DNA from: Gymnorhina tibicen
Lineage: Eukaryota; Chordata; Aves; Passeriformes; Artamidae
Direction: 5' to 3'
Assembly (NCBI GenBank): GCA_013399875.1
Contig: VXAZ01002377.1
Span: forward strand, 843,450 to 907,449
Length of the DNA: 64,000 nt
Below are positions 36,243-46,659 of the stretch, in pieces. The notes below the pieces were generated by a model. The model was not told the DNA's origin, did no database searches, and saw only the letters and a list, made by a program, of their open reading frames with translations. The position numbers were made by a program, and so were the translations under genes. Position 1 is the stretch's first letter. Each line of letters opens with the position of its first letter.

Positions 36243-36339
36243 ACCTGGACACAGCCATGAGCAACCTGGGGTGTGCTGGGGTGGCTCGGACCAGACACCT
36301 CCAGAGTTTCTTCCAGTCTAAATGATCCGAGTTTCTACA
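36243..36339 (+). mobile_element. CR1 3' end of an older type
   Basis: Reads GAGCAACCTGGGGTGTGCTG, then GACCAGACACCTCCAGAG and CCAGTCTAAATGATCC. The wording fits older CR1 lineages whose end says GATGATCTCCAGAGGTCCC. It faces the next, opposite-strand CR1 about 25 bases away. Confidence 0.65.
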
Positions 36340-36365
36340 ATCTTAATATTCAAATATTTTCACTT

Positions 36366-36520
36366 TTACTATCCCAGGTTGCTCCAAGCCAGGTCCAGCC
36401 TGGCCTTGGACACTTCCAGCGATCCAGGGGCAGCCACAGCTTCTCTGGGAAACCTGTGCCAGGGCCTCCTCACCCTCACAGGGAAGAATTCTTTCCTCAG
36501 AGTTAATCTAAACCCACCCT
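36366..36520 (-). mobile_element. CR1 fragment, group A, lacking the terminal 70 or so bases
   Basis: Begins abruptly at ACTATCCCAGGTTGCTCC and runs through GGGGCAGCCACAGCTTCTCT to GAAGAATTCTTTCCTCAG. The 3' tail and last UTR part are missing next to the opposite-strand CR1, suggesting a deletion at the junction. Confidence 0.88.
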
Positions 36521-39515
36521 CTAATATTCTGTTCTCTCTAATTTCCATGACTTTCATGTCCGAATGGATCCAGAATTGAACAAAGGGTATCAATGACTGT
36601 CTCAAAACCACAAGAAATTCCAAGATCCTTCATGTGTTTCTCCTCAATACCCACCTTGCGCCACGTCTGTTACCTTTGGATCAGATATAAGTTCACTGAT
36701 TAAATCTTTTTTTATTGGATTCTGGCTATTTTTCCAGGATATTGACTCCAGAACTTGTCTTCTCCATGACTGAGCACCTGCACAGTCTTTGTTTCAGCAA
36801 ACTCTACATGACATCAGTGCTATTTTTGTGGAGAAGGTCAAGCCCTGTCAGGCACAAAGAGCACAGAACTTCCGAGGTGGAATTCAGTCCACAGCCCCCG
36901 TTCTCAGCACAGGAGTTGAACATTTTCTGAATTCCACCCTCCCACAGGCAGCATCTTATGCAGGATGAGTCTCTCAGAGGGAAACAAATGGATGGCTTTT
37001 CTCGGACTAAAAACATTCCTTTCTCCACACGGCAGAGACGCTGCCCAGGCTGAGAGAGGTTGCACTGAGGCATGAAAATGCACACGGGAAAAGTCCCCTC
37101 CAGCTTTTGTCCTTCAGTGATCCTCTCCCCACCGTTTTTATGAACATTTCTACCCACTGCTTCTCAGTGACATCACTGTCATGGCTGAATCTGACCTCAG
37201 CAGCTTCCTTTGCCCAAGTTTTATCTATTTTAGTCTTACAAATGGCCTACATACAGACCTAGAATTAATTCTGACGGGCTTTTCTTTTTTTCTGTTTCAC
37301 AAAATGGACGGGTCCATTTATATCAGGATGGAAATGAACTTCCTACCAATTACAACCTTTGCAGCACTTCCTTTCAAAATGACATAATTCAGATGGCAAC
37401 AGTCTGAGAGTCCTCCATGCATTAACTTGGGCACCACACCAAGCACAGGGTTGCTCACTGTGCCTTTTCCTTTAAAAAAGTTTGTTTTTCAGTTAATCCA
37501 CCCACCATTCCTGTATTTCTTTGGTTTATTATAAATAAACTGTACAGGGGTTATCGACATCAATATTTGTATCTCCAATATTTTTGTTGATACATTTCTT
37601 TGGGCTTTAAAAGCTTGAAGTTATTTACAGAACTGGAAGAAAAATATGATGTTTGATCTTCTGTGGATAATTCCATCACTGATGGCAACAATACTGTGAA
37701 AATACATTGACTTCCACCTTTTTTAACCCTATAAAGAGTTATTTAACAGAGAGACATCAACGAGATTAACAGTCAAACACAGATTTATCTTCCAGAAAAC
37801 CTGAAGGAGTTGGGTTCCCATAGCCTGAGCTCACCTAAAAAGTCCAGAACTTCTCCCAAAATAAGAGCAATTTTTGCCAGGTGCTATTTCTTGTGGTTCC
37901 TTTTTCTTTTTCTGCCTGACAGTTCCAGAGCATTTTTGGTGGCTGACCTTCAGCTTAGGCACAAAGAAGAAACCACAAGATTTGCCCGTAAATGCATTTA
38001 CTGATAAATGCAAATCACAGAACATGATCTAATCCTTCATCCTCGGTTTTCTAAAAGGGGAACTGTTTTCAAGTGTTTCTGTGAGAGCTTAAGAGCATTG
38101 GATAGCTGGAATTCAATTCTGACGAAGCGTCTCCGAGACCTTGGACAAGGGGAAACAGATTTTTCGCTAATCCTCAAACACAGCTGGCAGGTGAAAGGAT
38201 TAGCAGGGGCTGAGCTTCTCAGTGTGAATGAGGAGAGACGTGACACATCAGCAACCAGGAAAACTCAGGGTTTGGGCTGATGGCTTTAAAACACCTACTT
38301 TGCCTCTGAGTAGGTTGAATGTGCCAGCCTGAAGCTCAACATGGGTAATTTTCCCTGTTCAGAACCATTTTGGAAGCAATTTGGGTATCAGTATCCTCCA
38401 CCAGTTTTTCTGGGGCTGCAGTAAAGTCACATCTCCCAGCTTGAGCCTCGCCACCTTCAAGCCTTAAGTGAAGTTATTTTCTTGAGTTTTAGGAGTGGTT
38501 TTAGCCTAAACCACTTTTTGTAAGACCTTTGGGAGAGGAGGCACTGGAGGAAATTCATTGAATACCTTCACTAATGGATGTCTTTGTTATCCTGTGTTCC
38601 CACCATCTGTTCCTTGAAAATACTTCCTACCTCTCATCTTACACAGGAATCAGAAGTGGGTTTGGAGACAGGACAATCTTGTGCTATGTGACAGCAAACA
38701 CTTGGCCTAAGTGGGCTTGGGGTTTGTAGTAGCTACTAAAACATGAGAATATAAAAATGCAGGAAGTTCTAAAAGCAGAGTCTGGGTTCTTGCCCAGTTC
38801 TGAGCAAACCAAGCAAACCTTGGGCTGCTCCAGGTCCCTGTTTAGAACTTATAACACCTAAAATGCAGGTGCCTGGCATGAATTCAGAGCACTTCAATTA
38901 AGCACACTTCAATTAAGAAACTCCAGCTACTAGCCTGGGAAAAAATGGGACAGCTCCCATTTGCTGCCCCTGGAGCCCAAAAAACATGGCACAGCTACAC
39001 TTTTTTCCTTCCCAAACCTACTGCTTGCATCCAAGGAGCCAACTGGGAATAGCTCCTTGTCTGTCCAAGTTTTCTAACCATGCCTGGTCACTATCCAGGT
39101 CCAAATCTGTCTGACTGTACCATGAATCCTCCATTTTAATGGTGTGGAGAATGACTTTCCAAGTGCCCAAAACTCGGCTTGGCTCTTCAACAGAACAATA
39201 CTAACTTGGCCCCAGGCACTTCTGAAGAGTAATTGAGAGTTCTAGGCATGAAGATGGGTCAATCCACTTGATTTGAAGCTTAAACATCCGAATGAAGCAT
39301 TGCCACTATGGACATCCAGCCCTGACTTGGAATATAAAGTCATCTCCTGAGGCCAAATGTTTAAGTGAAAAGAGCTCAGCTTTTTGAAAATCAACATTAA
39401 AAAATAAATTTCAAATGCATTTTTTGGGTCCTGGCAGAAGAAAGACCCAGTGCGCCATTTTTGGAACCAAAAGTGAGAGGTAGCATCTATTTTAGTAGGA
39501 TTGATTTAAAATATA
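36521..39515. other. 3 kb AT-rich stretch free of CR1
   Basis: The longest run without CR1 in the right half. AT-rich blocks at 37200-37750 contain several TTTATT and AATATTT words. A minus frame of 117 codons (36804-37157) is cysteine-rich but shows no known domain or splice sites. A 13-bp direct repeat, CACTTCAATTAAG, occurs at 38890 and 38905. Confidence 0.45.
38890..38917. repeat. short tandem duplication, 15-bp period
   Basis: CACTTCAATTAAG occurs twice, 15 bases apart, separated by CA. It is a small replication-slippage type duplication. Confidence 0.85.
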
Positions 39516-39664
39516 GTCACGGGATCGTGGAATTCCAAAATGGATTGGTTAGAAGAGACCTTAAAACTCATCTAGTTCCAACCCCTGTCATGGTCAGGGA
39601 CACCTTCCACTACTTCAGTTTGCTCCAAGTGTTGTCCAGCCTGGCCTTGGACACTTCCAGGCAT
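39516..39664 (-). mobile_element. CR1 3' end, group A, diverged
   Basis: Starts TCACGGGATCGTGG, then GAAGAGACCTTAAAACTCATC, and ends in CCTGGCCTTGGACACTTCC. It has many substitutions, so it is older than most group A copies here. Confidence 0.88.
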
Positions 39665-40738
39665 GTGGGAATTGCAGGCAGGTAGCTCTAGGTAATTCTT
39701 CAGGTTCAGGAGAAAGGTGGGGGAAAATTGCCATTGAGTTAGACTGGCTCCAGACCGATCCTGGGACACGTTGGATTGTTCCCAGGAGGAGCTGTTCTCT
39801 TTCCATGGATAATGGAATGTTTAGGTTAAGGCCCTTACTTTTAAACCACTAAAGCCAGGTAAGATCAGTCCCCCTCTGAGTGCTTAAGCAATCAAATCAA
39901 TGTGCTCCTGTTCTCTGGCCCAAAACATTAGTTCCATCCAGGTTTACGGATCCTGGAGGAGATGCTGCTGGAAAGGAATGTTCCTGAGGATTTAGCATGT
40001 ATTAGGCACCACAGAAAAGCCATCTGACTCTTGCAGAGTGCCCCAGGCCTAGACGCAGACACGTCAGTTCTGTGGTGATTCCATTTGAAAGGATTGATTT
40101 ACTACTAACAAATGGATATTGCTCCAAATGCACCTTTCCCACAGTTCTGGGAGATGAGAAGAATGAGCCTGCTATTATCCTGTGTGCTGGAATGTGCACT
40201 TATTTCCCCCTTTACAAGAACTAAATACATTGGGAATGCATCTTGTGGGCTGACATTTCCACACATTCCTATGTCTATGTTCCTGCACCTTCCATTACCG
40301 AAAGCAACTGATTTAATTGGACTTGTCACGATCCACAATCCCTTCGGCAGCGAGGATATTTGCGGCACATTGCCTGGAAGAAACCACCACACTAAAGCAA
40401 TTTTTCAGGGCTCAAGAGACTTTAGAACCATGTGGAAGGTTTGGAAGAGGAGAGAGAGAAAAATGAAAGACTATTGGTGATATCTGAACCCTTTTTTCAC
40501 TGCCTTTCACAACAGGCCACAGGTTGAATGTGCTGATGGACTTTTCCAAGCAGAATTATTGGCTGGAATTACGGTTTAGATCACAGGAACTGATCAGAGG
40601 GACCATGGTCAGTCATCAGATCCCTCTTTTATTTAGGAAGTTTTACAAGCAAACATCAGCTGTGGAGATCTTCACTGTGGGTACAGAGTGGTGGGTGTTG
40701 TTTGAGTTCAAAAGACTTCTCAGGGCATTGTCACTAAG
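39665..40738. other. single-copy DNA with long frames on both strands
   Basis: A plus frame at 40112-40480 gives 122 residues, and an overlapping minus frame at 40105-40392 gives 95. Neither is recognised, and mirrored open frames are a sign of low stop density. No repeat is seen. Confidence 0.4.
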
Positions 40739-40824
40739 ATAGAAAATGGTACCTTCGGCTTGGAAGGAACCTTAAAAATCACCTGGTCCCAACCTGCCCC
40801 CTGTGGGCACGGATATGCCCTAAA
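40739..40824 (-). mobile_element. short CR1 3' end, group A
   Basis: Reads AGAAAATGGTACCTTCGG, then CTTGGAAGGAACCTTAAAAA and CCTGCCCCCTGTGGGCACGG. The tail is decayed. Confidence 0.75.
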
Positions 40825-40970
40825 GCCTCATGATTTATTAAAAAACAGCAGAATGTGTTTCTCATTTTTAGTAAATTTATTATTTTTCTCATAATGACTG
40901 GGATTATGGAGTTGGGTAAATTAGATCTCCATGAAGTTAATACTATGCTACAAGGGCACTCATCTCTTCT

Positions 40971-41250
40971 GGCAACCAGGGGCAGGACCCAGGGAATGGC
41001 TGGAGCTGTGCCAGGGGAGGTTTGGGGTGGATATCAGGGAAAGGTTCTTCCCCCAGAGGGTGGTTGGGCACTGGAAGAGCTCCCCAGGGAATGGGCATGG
41101 CCCCAAGGCTGCCAGAGCTCCAGGAGAGTTTGGACAACGCTCTCAGGGATGCACAGGGTGGGATTGCTGGGGTGTCTGTGCAGGGGTGGGAGCTGGACTC
41201 CGTGATCCTTGTGGGTCCCTTCCAACTCAGGATATTCCGTGATTCCATGA
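40971..41250 (+). mobile_element. CR1 3' fragment, group B, sense
   Basis: The clearest group B copy: GGAATGGCTGGAGCTGTGCC, then GGTTGGGCACTGGAAGAGC, TGGGGTGTCTGTGCAGGGG and the end TCAGGATATTCCGTGATTCC. The sense frame keeps RVVGHWKSSPGNGHGPKA. Its orientation confirms how the antisense group B pieces elsewhere should be read. Confidence 0.92.
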
Positions 41251-41424
41251 GCTGCCCCATTAATTCACAGCTATTTGTGTGGTACACACAAATTGTACAC
41301 TGAAGGCCAGGAACTTGTGAATACTTAATTTTAAGTATTTGAAGACAGAGAAACTGAGGCCCAAGGAGTGTTTGACATCAGAGGGTACCAGGCTATGCAC
41401 AGAAACCATTCCTGGATCCTGCTG

Positions 41425-41622
41425 AACCCATCAGCTCCTGTGAAATTGCCTCTGTTTGAAAGAAGGAACAGGTTTCCCGAAGAAGCTGTGGCTGCCCCAT
41501 CCCTGGAAGTGTTCCAGGCCAGGTTAGACAGGGTTTGGAGCAACCTGGGATAGCGGAAGGTGTCCCTATCCCATGGCAGGGTGTGGCTTCCAACCCAAAC
41601 CATTCCAGGATTCCATGATTCT
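41425..41622 (+). mobile_element. CR1 3' end, group A, with variant 5' segment and UTR deletion
   Basis: Canonical CR1 from GAAGAAGCTGTGGCTGCCCC to CATTCCAGGATTCCATGATT. About 25-30 bases are missing between CATGGCAGGGTGTGG and CTTCCAACCC. The first 35 bases (ACCCATCAGCTCCTGTG, then AAATTGCCTCTGTTTGAAAG) match the odd segment in the 26.4 kb copy. Confidence 0.85.
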
Positions 41623-42384
41623 AAAGGAGTTTGCCTTTTCAAGGTTAAAATTCTCAGCCTTGCCATCTCACTCCCGATCAGGTAACCAGCAAATTCAAAA
41701 CTTTACCTCTCCAACTTTCCCCCCTGGCTCCCCTCCCCGTTCCTTTCTGAGGCACATTTGGTATTTGTTTTGAATCCTGGCCGATTTTCAGTGCGCAAAA
41801 CCTGATGCCGAGAGTTACTTGATATTCCGAAGGCGTTATTTTAAGATGAAACAATGTAAATTCTGCCTCGGATGGCAGATGGCTGGCAGTTCACTGTTTG
41901 GCAAACCAACTGGTGGGGTATGTTGGAAAGTCGGAGCAGCAGGTAGTACAGCTCAATTTGAAACGACCACAGATGCTCGGAGAGGCGCGGGGGAAGGGCG
42001 CAAGCTGGTCAGGAAATTAAGAACAGTAGTCAGAGCTCACAGGGGAAAAAAAAATTAAAGAAAAAAAAAAAAATGACAGTAATTAGCTGAAAGTTTTCTT
42101 CTCCCAATCAGCACTTTTTGGATGGGAGTTAGCAGAGATGAGAGCGAGCGTTGTCGCGATTCACGCAAACGCGGCGCTCCCTCGCTGAGGGCTCCTTTCT
42201 GAGCTGTGCCCTGCTGGCTTTAAAGCTCTGCACCACTCACATCCCACGTGAGGTCTGTGGGTTATGCAAGCCTTGTGCTGCTCTTTCCAGAGGGATGAAC
42301 GTCATCCTTGCTGTCCAAGCTGGCCAGGTGCTTGCCCCTTGACGCAGGCCTCTGGTGCATCCATCTGGATGGACCAAGCATTAG
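41623..42384. other. single-copy DNA with poly-A and a CpG-rich patch
   Basis: Contains A9 at 42046-42054 and A13 at 42061-42073, then a CpG-dense patch listed separately. A plus frame at 41819-42058 is basic at its end because of the A-run and is not convincing. Confidence 0.45.
41960..42190. promoter_or_regulatory. small CpG-rich patch
   Basis: About 14 CpG dinucleotides occur in 230 bases, in two clusters (AGAGGCGCGGGGGAAGGGCG and GCGAGCGTTGTCGCGATTC plus following bases) around the poly-A tracts. The surroundings are CpG-poor. It could be a small unmethylated regulatory element or simply local base composition. No transcript signal is visible. Confidence 0.25.
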
Positions 42385-42436
42385 GGTGGACTCAATGATC
42401 CTGGAGGTCTTTTCCAACCTTAATCATTGAATCATA
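42385..42436 (+). mobile_element. CR1 terminus, group C, tail-to-tail with the next copy
   Basis: Reads GGTGGACTCAATGATCCTGG, then AGGTCTTTTCCAACCTTAATC and the tail ATTGAATCATAG. The tail passes straight into the tail complement of the opposite-strand copy. Confidence 0.85.
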
Positions 42437-42976
42437 GAATCACAGAATAGTTTGGGCTAGAAGAGACCTTAAAGCTCATCCAGTTCCACCCCGTGCCATG
42501 GGCAGGGACACCTCCCACTGTCCCAGGCTGCTTCAAGCCCTGTCCAGCCTGGCCCTAAACACTTCTAGGGATGGGACAGCCACAGCTTCTCTGGGCAGCC
42601 TGTGCCAGGGCCTCCCCACCCTCACAGGGAACAATTCCTTCCTAATACCCAATCTAAATCTACTTTCAGTTTAAAACCATTCCCCGTCCTGTCATGCCAG
42701 ATCCTTGTAAATAAACTCGCTCTGTTATTCTTGTGGGCTCCTTTCAGGTATAGGAAGGTCACCCCAAAGCTTTCTCTTCTCCAGGCTGAACAATCCCAAT
42801 TCAGCCTCAGCTTTTCCTCCCAGCAGAGCTGTTCCATCCCTCTGATCATCCCGGTGCCTGCTCTGGGTTCTCTCCAGCAGCTCCAGGTCCTTCCTGTGCT
42901 GGGCCCCAGGGCCGGAGGCAGCTCTGCAAGTGGGGTCTCACCTGAGCGGGGCAGAGGGGCAGAATCCCCTCCCTAG
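42430..42976 (-). mobile_element. CR1 3' fragment, group A, about 550 bp
   Basis: Begins in the shared tail (ATCATAGAATCACAGAATAG) and runs through the 3' UTR and ORF2 C-terminus to GGCAGAATCCCCTCCCTAG. The minus frame shows WEEKLRLNWDCSAWRR, a diverged version of the usual motif. The adjoining group C tail was the likely insertion site. Confidence 0.93.
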
Positions 42977-43484
42977 GATTCTGTGATCTCTGCTCCCATC
43001 ACTTCCCACAGAGGGAGTTTGCCCTCCCCTCACCATCGGCACCCGCTCCACCACGAGACGGGCAGGCTCAGCACCCGCTGCCAGTCTTTCCCAAATTGGT
43101 AACTAAGTGGGATGAGTCGCCCTTTGGAGGAGCCCAGCTTTCCGCACTCCCGCGGCTTTGGGAGCTCGGAGGAACTATCTCACTTCGTGGTAGCTAAAAG
43201 TAGCTCTGCTGGATCCCGACACAAAGGGTAGGAGCTCTAAACCAGAACTTTGCTCCAACTGTGGAGTGACATTTTACACCTCCACAGCTCAGCTGACCCG
43301 GTGCCAAGGACCAGCTGGCACGGGCTGGCCATGCCCATGATCTTCTGTGCTCCAGAACTGGGTAGCAGCATCCAAACTGCCTTTTGGGAATGGTCTCTGG
43401 CAGGTGCCAGCTCCCAAAGAATGCTTGGGAAGGGTCTGGAAAGTTCACCCAGGCCAAAACTGTGCTAGGATCAGGCAGACAAGA
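42977..43484. other. single-copy DNA
   Basis: Moderately GC-rich, with a few CpG sites near 43040-43200. No gene or repeat recognised. Confidence 0.45.
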
Positions 43485-43630
43485 ACATCCCTGGAAGTGT
43501 TCAAGGCCAGGTTGGCCAGGGCTTGGAGCAGCCTGGGATAGTGGAAGGTGTCCCTGCCCATGGCACGGGGTGGAACTGAGTGATCTTTAAGGTCCCTTCC
43601 AACCCAGGCCAGTCTATGATTCTATGATTC
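43485..43630 (+). mobile_element. CR1 3' end, group A, tail-to-tail with the next copy
   Basis: Sense copy from CATCCCTGGAAGTGTTCAAG to a well-kept tail, AGTCTATGATTCTATGATTC. The flanking opposite-strand copy starts inside this tail. Confidence 0.92.
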
Positions 43631-43797
43631 AACAATTAAGGTTGGAAAAGACCTCCAAGATCATTGAGTGGTTCCACCACTGCGCTGGGCAGCCTGTTCC
43701 AATGCCTGACCATGCTTTCATGGTGAAGAAAATGTTCCTAATATCTAATTTAAACCTCCCACGGTGCAACTGGAGGCCCTTTCATCCCATTTCTTCA
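43625..43797 (-). mobile_element. CR1 3' fragment, group C
   Basis: Reads GATTCAACAATTAAGGTTGG, AAAGACCTCCAAGATCATTG, then a jump to GTTCCACCACTGCGCTGGG: about 80 bases of group C sequence between are missing. It continues through AATATCTAATTTAAACCTCC into ORF2. Confidence 0.88.
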
Positions 43798-44302
43798 CAG
43801 AGAGGGCAGATAATCCAGCTGTAACACAGGGTGAAGCTCTCCTATGAAAACAACTTCAGGGTCAGTCTGCTGTCAACCTTTAGTCTTGACTTCACCTCCA
43901 CCTTCCCACAATCCAGCAACACCAACTGGTTTTGGACACACTCCCCAACCCTTAACACCCTGCAGTAAAGAAGCAGCATTAGGGAAGAACAGCTCATTAC
44001 AAGGGAGCACATGAATTAACTGATCACATGCTCCAGAACTCTGGATCCACGTTCAAGCTTTCCTACGTGATCATTTCCAGCCTGGATGCTTCCTCCAGGT
44101 ATTCATTAACCGTGCCCATGTTGCCTGCTGTGTATCTCTGGGTGCTAATGAGCTCTGAGTGGTGTTCAGTTAAAGAAATTCCACTCTGAGCCAAGTGTAT
44201 TGAGGTTTTCTTTGCAATTAAGCAATCAACGAAATCAGGAAATGCCACCTGCACACTTCCCTCTGGTCCCCAGACAGCACACATGGATCCTTTCATCTTG
44301 GA
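43798..44302. other. single-copy DNA
   Basis: No repeat or gene recognised. A minus frame at 44063-44317 crosses into the next CR1. Confidence 0.45.
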
Positions 44303-44413
44303 AAGGGCTTGGAGCAACCTGGTCTAGTGGAAGGTCTCCCTGCCCATGGCAGGGAACAGGAACTTGATGGTCTTTAAAGCCCCTTCCAACCCAAACCATT
44401 CTGGAATTCTACA
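44303..44413 (+). mobile_element. short CR1 3' end, group A
   Basis: Reads GGGCTTGGAGCAACCTGGTC, then TAGTGGAAGGTCTCCCTGCC and TTCCAACCCAAACCATTCTG. The tail is reduced to GAATTCTAC. Confidence 0.92.
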
Positions 44414-45529
44414 GTCTTGCCCAGATTTGTTCTGATCCAACTCCCCTGAAATGAATGAAGTTATTTGTAGGAAGAAAATTTGGTTTTTGAGGTGAATCTG
44501 CTGTTTCCTGCTGTCTATAATTCCAAAGACCTCCTTCCAGTGCTGGTTTGTTTATAAGGGTAGGCAGCACTCCTTCATGGATACTTACTCTGTTTAACAT
44601 CACCTTAATCAACTTTAAATTATCTTTCCTCCCTCTAAGGTGTGGATTTCAATATTTCAGCGAGCAGCAATCATGCAACACAAAGCTCTACAACCCCCTT
44701 CTGCCAACAATTCATGGAAATTAAGCAGTTAAGCACAAAAGCAATATACCTGTGAACACACACAAATTGCAGACTGGCAGATGAGGTAATTAGATACAGA
44801 GTTAATTTATATGAAAAAACTCAGCAGAGCTGGATATTTCCTCAGCTGTACATTGGTATTCTACAATATTGCACATGTAGGAGATTATATAGGAGTCCTG
44901 GATTGCTTTGCTCATACCATGCTGGATTTTTTCTGAAAATTGTAGAAAATGTGTGTACAGAGCACTGGATTACTCGGAAACCTGTCTGCAATCAGGAAAT
45001 TAAATATCCCTGTAAACCAAAAGCAGGTAGGGGAAGCATTAAGGCTGCTTGGGAAACATGAGCCTGAAATGACTCCTGAATGTTGAGATGTTGATGCGAG
45101 TTCTTGGTGTTGTTTATTGAGGGAATCTCATAGAGGCTTGGCACCCCAAATCAGAGAGCTGGAGAAAGGGAAGATCATTGTTTAAATGCTGAGGGGAAAG
45201 AATAATTCACAGGGTCCTGGTTCAGGCAGGAGAGAATGCTGACATCCTTCAACAGGCTGCAGGGAGAGGAGGCAATTCCATGTGTCCAAGTCCCAGATCT
45301 CCATTAACTCCAGCAGGAACAGGGACAGCCCAGATGGCTGTTACCTGCCCATGTTTGCCTCATTTTTACCCTTTTTTAAAGGGGTTTATTGGACAATATT
45401 GACCAGTAACAAATACCGCAAGCATCACTTCTCCCCATTCATCTGCACCACTGAGAACCTGAGAATTATTCCTACACATCCCCTGCTTCCCACTGGCTAT
45501 AAAATAAACCACTCCAGCCGTCTCCCAAG
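44414..45529. other. AT-rich single-copy DNA
   Basis: No repeat or gene recognised. The part at 44640-45010 is AT-rich. Confidence 0.45.
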
Positions 45530-46130
45530 TGTTGCATCACCTTTTAAAGGCCTTGTCTTAGGTCTAATGCTATTAAATTTTCTTTATGGGATCTGGAAAT
45601 AAACACAAAACCATCGCTGATAACATTTGCAAATGACACAAAGTTTGACATCATAATAAGTATTAAGGAGCACGAGGTGGTCATAAAACCAGCTCGGATT
45701 CCTTAGTACATTAGGCTCAATCAGCAAACCCATATTTTAATATATGAGTGTGTGTTCAGCTAGGAGAGCAGGAAAGCAGGAGTGGAGAGAACAAAGGATT
45801 ACATAATGGAAAATAGCATCTGAAAGTAATTTAGGGGTCACAGTAGCCAAAAAGCTTAGCACTGGGATGCCATTAGGATGCTGTGATGAAAAGCACTAAT
45901 GCAATTCACGGACATGTGCACAGCAGAGGAGGAGTGGGAAGAGAGAGTGACTCGATTTTCATTTACAGCAGCATCGAGACTAATGCTGGAATATTAAATC
46001 CACTCCTGCCAACCACATTTTTAAAGGATCTTGAAAAACTGGGGATGCTGTGAGAAAGGCCTACATCAGGAATGGCAGGACTGGAGAGCCTGTCTTTGGT
46101 TTCCAGGTGACTTCAAATTCTGCATGTCCA
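45530..46130 (+). mobile_element. ancient CR1 fragment, sense, interrupted by a young CR1
   Basis: Collinear with old amniote CR1 over about 600 bases. It has GGCCTTGTCTTAGGTCTAAT followed by the ATCTGGAAATAA block, then CATTTGCAAATGACACAAAG (the site encoding the F-A-D-D-like part of reverse transcriptase), then AAAGCACTAATGCAATTC near 45891 and a final AGGATCTTGAAAAACTGG. Frames are badly broken. A group A copy on the other strand follows directly, so this stretch pre-dates that insertion. Confidence 0.65.
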
Positions 46131-46149
46131 GGAAGCACAAATTATTGTC

Positions 46150-46282
46150 GAACCATACAATGGTTTAGGTTGGAGAGGACCTCAAAGTTCATCTCATTCC
46201 ACCCCCTGCCGTGGGCAGGGACACTTTCCACTATCCCAGGTCACTCCAAGCCCATCCAGTCTGGCCTTGAACCCTTCAGCTG
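46150..46282 (-). mobile_element. CR1 3' end, group A, at the edge of the ancient CR1
   Basis: Reads CATACAATGGTTTAGGTTGG, then CCCTGCCGTGGGCAGGGAC and CTGGCCTTGAACCCTTCAG. It is only moderately diverged, much younger than its host element. Confidence 0.85.
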
Positions 46283-46659
46283 TGATAAATTTTCCTCTGA
46301 GAAAGGACAAGTAACTAACCTGTACACACAGAGGAATTGATGAAAATTTCTAAGATGAAAAAAATCCCAAACCCTGTTGGATTTGGTGAATGAGGAGACG
46401 ATCAGTCCCAGAGCTCGGTACTTCATCAATATTTGACCATCAAAATTTGAGAGCAACAGTTAATGAGGCAAATGAAAAACTTAATGTTACGTGTACAAAG
46501 ATGATTAGGATCCAATTACGGTCATCAAAAGAAACTGCCTCGGAAATGAATTCCTTAAATGTCCCGAGAAAACCAGGGAATGCTGTCATCCACTACACTG
46601 ACATATGCTTTGGACTCGTGGACTGAATTCCCTGAGGCCCGTGAATGACAGATCACAGA
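46283..46659. other. single-copy or unrecognised old repeat DNA
   Basis: AT-rich stretch between two CR1 copies. It may include more of the ancient CR1, but I could not align it. Confidence 0.35.
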
